From Vibrio sp. Of7-15 (GTDB lineage Bacteria > Pseudomonadota > Gammaproteobacteria > Enterobacterales > Vibrionaceae), in contig NZ_JAKRGH010000004.1 of NCBI RefSeq assembly GCF_022347565.1, positions 186,001-250,000 of the forward strand: a DNA stretch of 64,000 nucleotides, given 5' to 3'. A model generated the notes under the pieces. The model did no database searches. It was not told where the DNA came from and saw only the letters and a program-made list of their open reading frames with translations. Positions 59,539 through 64,000 of the stretch are shown here, piece by piece. The translations under genes and the position numbers were made by a program. Positions within the stretch are counted from its first letter, which is position 1; each line of letters starts with the position of its first letter.

Positions 59539-59745
59539 ACTGCGGTCCTTTCTATTATTATCAATTATTTTTAAAAACATCACTATAAACAACAATTTCG
59601 TAAATAAAAGACAACAAGTGAATTTATTCCTATGAACCGTCAGCCAACCTCTCATTTTCCTATAGAAAAGTATGAAATAAGCCTTTTTTTATCCGACTTA
59701 TGCGATTAGAATCGAGTAATATCACTATTTTTAGTAGGGAAAATA

Positions 59746-60045
59746 ATGACAACTGAAAATCAAGAAAACCAACCGTGTGAAGCATGTGGTTGTAGCGCTG
59801 AAATGGGCTTTATCATCAAGGAAGGTGATGATGTGGCAGAAGTATCCGTTTATGCAGAAAATAAAGCACAGCTTGAAGCAGAACTCGGCGAATATTTGGC
59901 GCTAGCAAAAACAGTGAACGCTGAAGTAAAGTATGAGGCTCAAGAAATTAGCGACACAGCAACAGAGCTGCACGCTCGCTTCCAATTTGAATGCAGTGCT
60001 GAAAAGCTTATCTTTGAACTAAAAAGCCGTTCACTCGCAAAATAA
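59746..60045 (+). CDS. YfcZ/YiiS-family protein (DUF406)
   Basis: 99 residues with a Cys-rich start (CEACGCSAEMGFIIKEGD) and an alpha/beta body (AQLEAELGEYLALAKTVNAE). The family is small and cytoplasmic, of uncharacterised function. AGGGAA precedes the ATG. The Cys trio suggests metal or redox chemistry, but nothing is established. Confidence 0.8.
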   Translation: MTTENQENQPCEACGCSAEMGFIIKEGDDVAEVSVYAENKAQLEAELGEYLALAKTVNAEVKYEAQEISDTATELHARFQFECSAEKLIFELKSRSLAK

Positions 60046-60059
60046 AACGATGTCGAATC

Positions 60060-60089
60060 AATGACGGCCTGCTTATGAGTGCCGTCATT
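60060..60089. terminator. hairpin between convergent YfcZ-like and DUF1496-like genes
   Basis: A 9-bp perfect stem AATGACGGC/GCCGTCATT (60060-60068 with 60081-60089). The T-run is weak, so confidence is moderate. Confidence 0.55.
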
Positions 60090-60091
60090 CA

Positions 60092-60340
60092 TTAATCTTT
60101 GATCTGCTTCCACATTAGCTTGCCATTCTTCTCAATGCTCTTTTCAGGCACACACTCTAAGTACACCCGACCAACCTGTAAGATAGAACCTAAACTGTAA
60201 GCTTTTCCATCGTATAAGCATACTCGGTTTTTCAACGATCCAGTTCCGATATTAATGTCTGGTGTTTTAATTACTTGCGCGTACGCAGGTAAGCAAACGT
60301 AAGCAAGGCTTAGCCACAATACTGCGAGTTTACTTTTCAT
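60092..60340 (-). CDS. small exported DUF1496/YnjH-like protein
   Basis: 82 residues with a signal peptide (ending AYAQ, about residue 22). The mature part has VCLYDGKAYSLGSILQVG and YLECVPE, a Cys pair spaced as in DUF1496 proteins such as YnjH. AGGAG precedes the ATG. Function unknown. Confidence 0.75.
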   Translation of the reverse strand: MKSKLAVLWLSLAYVCLPAYAQVIKTPDINIGTGSLKNRVCLYDGKAYSLGSILQVGRVYLECVPEKSIEKNGKLMWKQIKD

Positions 60341-60369
60341 CCTTTACTCCTACCAATTCCACCGCACAT

Positions 60370-60398
60370 AAAAAAGAGCTCCAATAGAGTATATTGGA
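60370..60398 (-). terminator. terminator of the cspA-like gene
   Basis: A 7-bp stem (60380-60386 with 60392-60398) with a six-T run on the minus strand (complement of 60370-60375), about 35 bp after the stop. Confidence 0.7.
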
Positions 60399-60431
60399 AC
60401 CCTTACAATTTTGTCGTAGCTTAATTAGGGA

Positions 60432-60638
60432 TTAAGCTAGGTTAACGTTTGCAGCTTGTGGGCCTTTTGGACCTTGCTCAACGTCGAAAGATACCGCTTG
60501 GCCTTCTTTAAGAGTTTTAAAGCCTTCAGTTTGGATTGCGCTGAAGTGTACGAATACGTCTGCACCGCCTTCTTGTGAAATGAAACCGAAACCTTTTTCT
60601 TCGTTAAACCACTTAACGGTACCTGTTGCTTTAGACAT
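60432..60638 (-). CDS. cold-shock protein CspA family
   Basis: 68-residue single-stranded nucleic-acid-binding OB-fold RNA chaperone. RNP1 KGFGFISQ and RNP2 VFVHFSAI are intact. CAGGAGACG precedes the ATG. The 400-odd bases upstream are consistent with the long structured leader that CspA-type genes use for cold induction, though no cold box was positively identified. Confidence 0.95.
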   Translation of the reverse strand: MSKATGTVKWFNEEKGFGFISQEGGADVFVHFSAIQTEGFKTLKEGQAVSFDVEQGPKGPQAANVNLA

Positions 60639-61095
60639 AACGTCTCCTGACTGGGTATTAATTTATTCAATTTAGTGTGGCTAGTGTTCGTAGTACTTAT
60701 GTTGCAAAAAATCAAATTCCGTAGTTCAGGGTACAACGTTATCATCTACGATGAAGAGCTACGTGCTAGTATTCGCTTTTGATGTAACAAAGTATGACTG
60801 ATATACAAGCCGAGTTAATTATTAGGCAGACATTTGCGTATATCAAGGCTTATTTAGCGAATATAATCAAATAAATGCAGTAATGTGAGAAGCCCATAAT
60901 TTTTGAATAGAAATACGATCAATCACAAAGAAAAATGCCAAATACGCCAAAATAGTGCTATAAATAGTCGGTTAACTACGCAACTGGACTCATTCGTTTT
61001 TTATCAAAAAAATCAACAAAATCTCAATAAATCATTTAATAAAACGAACCACCTGCCGATACAGTGTTTAAGCACTCATATCTAGGAAATCGAAC
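60639..61095. other. cspA leader and divergent promoter region
   Basis: Over 450 bp without a gene. It probably includes the long cspA 5' untranslated leader (minus) and the promoter of the repeat protein (plus). No cold box matching UGACGUACAGA was found. Confidence 0.45.
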
Positions 61096-61713
61096 GTGAA
61101 CATTACCGCTTACATGCACTTTTTTTTACTTATTGTAATGATCGGTCATGTTCCTATCAGTATTGCCAATGAACCACTAACTCATCATAAACTTATCAAT
61201 CATATTGACTCCTATGGCAATGTCTCACTACGCAATGCAGAATATTCTTCTTTACCCGATGGCCTAATAGTTAATGGCAACCTAAACATTGAAGGCAGCA
61301 CCATTAAGAAGCTGCCAAAAGGATTAAAAGTTGAAGGCAGTCTGAACCTAGCACGCACTGAGATTAGCCGTATGCCGAGAGGGTTAAAAGTTAAAGGTTA
61401 TTTGAACCTTGCAAACACACCGATCACTTATTATCCAGCTAACATTAAAGTCGGCGGGTTCATTAACTTTGCTGGCTCGTTATTGCAGCAAATTCAGCCT
61501 GGGTTACGTGTTTACGGTGATTTAAGTTTAGTAAGAACCCCTATTAAAGAGCTTCCTTCACACCTTTACGTTGAAGGAAACTTATTTCTTGGCCATACAA
61601 AAATCACTGAGCTACCCAGCAATTTGGAAGTCAAAGGCAATATTCATCTAGGTGGGGTACAGCTTCAATCACTTCCTGAAGACTTAAAGCTCGGTGGTTA
61701 TGTCTTTAAATAA
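61096..61713 (+). CDS. exported protein of exact 20-residue repeats
   Basis: 205 residues. GTG start behind AGGAA. Signal peptide to about residue 25 (VPISIAN). From about residue 53 to the end the protein is eight near-perfect 20-residue repeats of the form LPxGLKVxGxLNLxxTxIxx, with Leu/Pro at 53, 73, 93, 113 (degenerate at 133), 153, 173 and 193. The period is regular throughout, which predicts a solenoid resembling a leucine-rich or pentapeptide-like stack. No anchor or sorting signal was seen. Function unknown; a binding or barrier role outside the cytoplasm is inference. Confidence 0.78.
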   Translation: MNITAYMHFFLLIVMIGHVPISIANEPLTHHKLINHIDSYGNVSLRNAEYSSLPDGLIVNGNLNIEGSTIKKLPKGLKVEGSLNLARTEISRMPRGLKVKGYLNLANTPITYYPANIKVGGFINFAGSLLQQIQPGLRVYGDLSLVRTPIKELPSHLYVEGNLFLGHTKITELPSNLEVKGNIHLGGVQLQSLPEDLKLGGYVFK

Positions 61714-61757
61714 GTCACAATAGAAGTTACACCGCCACTTGTTAAACGAGCACCTTG

Positions 61758-62132
61758 TTAAACAACCACCGTACTCGGGAGTACATCGATTTCTTCCGTT
61801 TTTAAAAAGTTAAGAGGTACGTTCTCTACATCGCCCATTTGGGTTCGTTTAATAAAATAGATGGCCTCAATCTTTTGAAACCCGACGTGAATGTCCAGAA
61901 TGTAGTTCAACTCAAGAGATGGAACAAACGCTATCACTTCGAAGCGATAGTCACTACAGCGTTTTATTGCAACGGGTTTTTTCTGGTTTTCTTTTGGTAA
62001 ACCATTAATCCGGACAAAAGCATGCAGTACACTGTCACCTTTCGATGTCATTAAATCCCTCAGTGGGGGTAATAGACAAGCACCAAGAACGTCACCAGAG
62101 CCTAACTGGAGATAATACCTCTCAAACTTCAT
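61758..62132 (-). CDS. unknown small protein
   Basis: 124 residues from the ATG at 62132 (AGAGAG upstream); an in-frame ATG at 62156 is possible. No signal or membrane helix. Mostly beta strands (FEVIAFVPSLELNYILDIHVG), family not recognised. Confidence 0.6.
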   Translation of the reverse strand: MKFERYYLQLGSGDVLGACLLPPLRDLMTSKGDSVLHAFVRINGLPKENQKKPVAIKRCSDYRFEVIAFVPSLELNYILDIHVGFQKIEAIYFIKRTQMGDVENVPLNFLKTEEIDVLPSTVVV

Positions 62133-62243
62133 ACTACTCTCTTTCACCTGAACCATTATGTTAAAGAAGTATAGATCTTATTTTTTACCGCGTACGATAT
62201 CGTTCAAGATTCCAAGCCCAGTTCTTAGGAATGCAATGTATTC

Positions 62244-62798
62244 TTAATATTGAAACTTATGCGCTGTATATCTTATGTATCTAGGTACTTCAAAGTGGTA
62301 AATCACGGCACCAATCACGACATCATTTTCGTTCTTTATTGGGTAAATGGCACTTTCATCATCAATGATATTTTGTCCTGCCTGCATGGCCCTGTCCCAA
62401 CTGATATCATGATCGACTCGGTAATTAGGGCTAACGATACTTTGCCCTGCAATTATGCCTTTTGCATCAGACACAATCACTTGGGCAAATGCCAGCTCGT
62501 TTTCAATTTGAATTTCCCAAAGCAAATCCGATATCACATTGGATGATATTTTCGCCATCATGGGTGAGTAACGGTCCTCAAGCTCTTTTGTCCACGCTAC
62601 ATGCTGCTGTTGCTTCTCATCATCCGATAATAAACGATGCGTGTGATTTTGCTGTTCAAGAAACGTCATCACATTCTCATGACTCGTAATTTGAGACTGA
62701 ACTGCGTCGAGTGCCCTTAACGTTTGATCTGATGGCCATGCATAAGATTCTTTCAATGGCCCTAATAACAGAGGTAAAGTCCACATCAATCTATTCAT
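62244..62798 (-). CDS. stand-alone periplasmic Cache-like sensor protein
   Basis: 184 residues from the ATG at 62798 (GGAGATAAAG upstream). A signal peptide (to about residue 20, SYA) is followed by one Cache/PDC-like fold. Visible elements are VIVSDAKGIIAGQSI, NYRVDHDISWDRAMQAGQN and ENDVVIGAVIYHF. No transmembrane output domain follows, so it would need a partner sensor encoded elsewhere. Ligand unknown. Confidence 0.7.
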   Translation of the reverse strand: MNRLMWTLPLLLGPLKESYAWPSDQTLRALDAVQSQITSHENVMTFLEQQNHTHRLLSDDEKQQQHVAWTKELEDRYSPMMAKISSNVISDLLWEIQIENELAFAQVIVSDAKGIIAGQSIVSPNYRVDHDISWDRAMQAGQNIIDDESAIYPIKNENDVVIGAVIYHFEVPRYIRYTAHKFQY

Positions 62799-62967
62799 CT
62801 TTATCTCCATATACAATATTGCAAACTGTTAAAATAACATACGATCATGAATACAAAAAACAATGAATACTTGGTATCTAGTTAATGACAAAACTAAGCA
62901 TAAGCTTCAATCTTTGCCATATAGACGTTAGTATAAAAATTCAACGATGCAAGAAAGTGGAATTAAA

Positions 62968-63531
62968 ATGTACATTTTTGGTTATGGAAGCTTAATAAAT
63001 ACCTACTCTAGACAAAAGACTGGCCAAACAGGAAACTCCTACCCAGTTTCTATCTCTGGCTTAACACGTCATTTTGGTAAAATAGACTCTCGTTATTCCA
63101 TTTCTCCCCTTGCGGCTCAGCAAGGCAAAGGCGAATGCAATGGTGTATTGGTCGAAATAGATGATATTGCATTGGCACAGTTTGATTTAAGAGAGAAAGG
63201 CTACCAACGCATTATCATAGAGCCTGAACACATTACCTTTTTACAAGCGCCAGTCCGATTAGATAGCCCGGTTTGGGCTTATGTTCGCCCTAACCCTAAA
63301 ATACCTTGCCATGATCAGCCTATTGTTCAATCTTACATTGATACGGTGCTCGCTGGGTGCTTATCTATTTCTCACGACTTTGCCCAAACCTTTATCAACA
63401 CGACCGATGGCTGGCAACATGCGTTAATTAATGACAGAGAAAATCCAATTTATGGCAACCTTGCTGGCGTACAAGATCATCACCGCCAGCAGATAGATCA
63501 ATTACTAAAACCAGTCCTTTCCCTCAGTTAA
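62968..63531 (+). CDS. gamma-glutamylcyclotransferase-fold protein
   Basis: 187 residues from the ATG at 62968. It begins MYIFGYGSLIN, the classic GGCT/ChaC start that binds the gamma-glutamyl group. The fold continues with VEIDDIALAQFDLREKGYQR, where Glu in LREKGY is the likely catalytic acid. It may open gamma-glutamyl amines or glutathione. Isolated gene, no operon partner. Confidence 0.78.
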   Translation: MYIFGYGSLINTYSRQKTGQTGNSYPVSISGLTRHFGKIDSRYSISPLAAQQGKGECNGVLVEIDDIALAQFDLREKGYQRIIIEPEHITFLQAPVRLDSPVWAYVRPNPKIPCHDQPIVQSYIDTVLAGCLSISHDFAQTFINTTDGWQHALINDRENPIYGNLAGVQDHHRQQIDQLLKPVLSLS

Positions 63532-63654
63532 AGCAGGCTATAAAAGTGTGACAGATTGCTCATTTTTGAGCCTGTACACAGCTTTAAACACCCTCGGACA
63601 ATATTGCCGCTCTCCTACTTGAACTCCAGAGCGGCCATTTTTACTGACTTATAG

Positions 63655-63665
63655 CCATCCTCCCC
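63655..63665 (-). promoter_or_regulatory. MalT-box-like site upstream of the amylase
   Basis: On the minus strand this reads GGGGAGGATGG, close to the MalT box GGGGAKGAGG with one mismatch. It sits about 108 bp before the amylase start. Weak evidence of maltose control. Confidence 0.25.
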
Positions 63666-63676
63666 TTTCTACGCCC

Positions 63677-63719
63677 CCAACACTCATACCTACTTTGTAT
63701 TTTTCAGGGGGAGTGTTGG
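63677..63719. repeat. inverted repeat upstream of the amylase
   Basis: A 9-bp inverted repeat CCAACACTC/GAGTGTTGG (63677-63685 with 63711-63719) with a 25-nt loop, between the cyclotransferase and amylase genes. It could be an operator. Confidence 0.4.
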
Positions 63720-63772
63720 TCATAACTTGCCTCTTATAATGACCCAGCTCTGTAATTTAGATGATGGAACTC

Positions 63773-64000
63773 ATGAATAACTTACATAATGATCAGAAAT
63801 GTTCATCAACCAATGTCATTCTCCACGCTTTTGACTGGCGTTATGAGGAAGTTTCTCAACAAGCAGAAAAAATCAGTACATTGGGTTATCGATCAGTATT
63901 GGTCTCTCCTCCACAAAAATCCATGAAAAAAGAAGGAGAAACAAAGTGGTGGCAACGCTATCAGCCACAAGACTATCGAGTTATTGATAATCAATTGGGG
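63773..64000 (+). CDS. alpha-amylase family glycoside hydrolase (partial, cut by window end)
   Basis: Only the first 76 codons are inside the window. They read VILHAFDWRYEEVSQQAEKI, then TLGYRSVLVSPPQKS and WWQRYQPQDYRVIDNQLG, the opening beta strand, first helix and YQPQDY(x)(I/V)DN block of GH13 alpha-amylases. No catalytic residues are reached. I chose the ATG at 63773; two earlier in-frame ATGs (63761, 63764) are possible. No signal peptide is seen in the visible part. Confidence 0.85.
   Translation, partial: MNNLHNDQKCSSTNVILHAFDWRYEEVSQQAEKISTLGYRSVLVSPPQKSMKKEGETKWWQRYQPQDYRVIDNQLG

Noticed and set aside
59539-59655. Longer lipoxygenase start adding a hydrophobic N-terminus
   Set aside because: The upstream ATGs have no ribosome site, while the GTG at 59538 has AAAGGA at correct spacing.
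60437-60745. 102-codon frame overlapping cspA on the same strand
   Set aside because: It lies in the wrong frame of an unmistakable cold-shock gene and extends into its leader.

Overview
The window looks like a chromosomal segment from a marine Vibrio-type gammaproteobacterium, probably chromosome II. It is AT-rich, with ATGA-coupled operons and Vibrionaceae-type loci: the divergent haem-uptake clusters hutWXZ and tonB1-exbB1-exbD1-hutBCD, a LuxT-like TetR regulator beside a tripartite efflux operon, chemoreceptors, a CSS-motif EAL protein, and a CspA cold-shock gene. From memory, an MCP gene next to hutZ and the hut/tonB1 block resemble the second chromosome of V. cholerae. The genus assignment is inference; there is no rRNA or tRNA here to confirm it.

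Layout. 1-1.2 kb: an AT-rich edge with one small unknown gene that may carry a RiPP leader-binding fold. 1.2-3.3 kb: an orphan betaine-type binding protein and an AdhP-type alcohol dehydrogenase. 3.5-7.2 kb: a sitABCD/yfeABCD iron/manganese ABC transporter with a Fur-like box. 7.2-11.7 kb: a Bcr/CflA exporter divergent from a LysR regulator, a secreted double-rhodanese protein, and an RhlE helicase. 12.3-16.9 kb: a dCache chemoreceptor and KatG. 17-24.6 kb: accessory genes, including a TetR regulator with two operator-like palindromes, an AhpD-like protein with an AraC regulator, a leucine-rich protein, and an HxlR/EthD pair. 25-28.9 kb: a two-gene Hachiman (HamA-HamB) anti-phage locus. 29.2-32.6 kb: small secreted or unknown proteins and an EAL phosphodiesterase. 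33-35.7 kb: a secreted subtilase followed by a stand-alone I9-type inhibitor. 35.9-39.3 kb: a second RhlE helicase and a chemoreceptor with a duplicated sensor.

39.5-46.8 kb is the iron/haem block. HutW, HutX and HutZ handle haem in the cytoplasm. TonB-ExbB-ExbD energise outer-membrane haem receptors encoded elsewhere. HutBCD carries haem across the inner membrane. GATAAT hexamers between the divergent operons fit Fur control. 47-50 kb holds a styrene/indole-monooxygenase-like flavoprotein and a dicarboxylate/amino-acid:cation symporter. 50-57.3 kb holds a TolC-HlyD-ABC-2-ABC-2 efflux operon, the LuxT-like regulator, and a divergent acyl-CoA synthetase, with perfect palindromes in both promoters. 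57.3-64 kb holds a lipoxygenase with all five iron ligands, YfcZ-like and DUF1496-like proteins, CspA, a secreted protein made of exact 20-residue repeats, an orphan periplasmic Cache-type sensor, a gamma-glutamylcyclotransferase-fold protein, and the start of an alpha-amylase cut by the window end.

No transposase, integrase, CRISPR array, tRNA, rRNA or convincing riboswitch was seen. The strongest known defence system is Hachiman. The more novel-looking items are the protease/inhibitor pair, the duplicated-sensor MCP, the 20-residue repeat protein, the RRE-like gene at the left edge, the orphan secreted EthD protein, and two small genes below usual size cut-offs.
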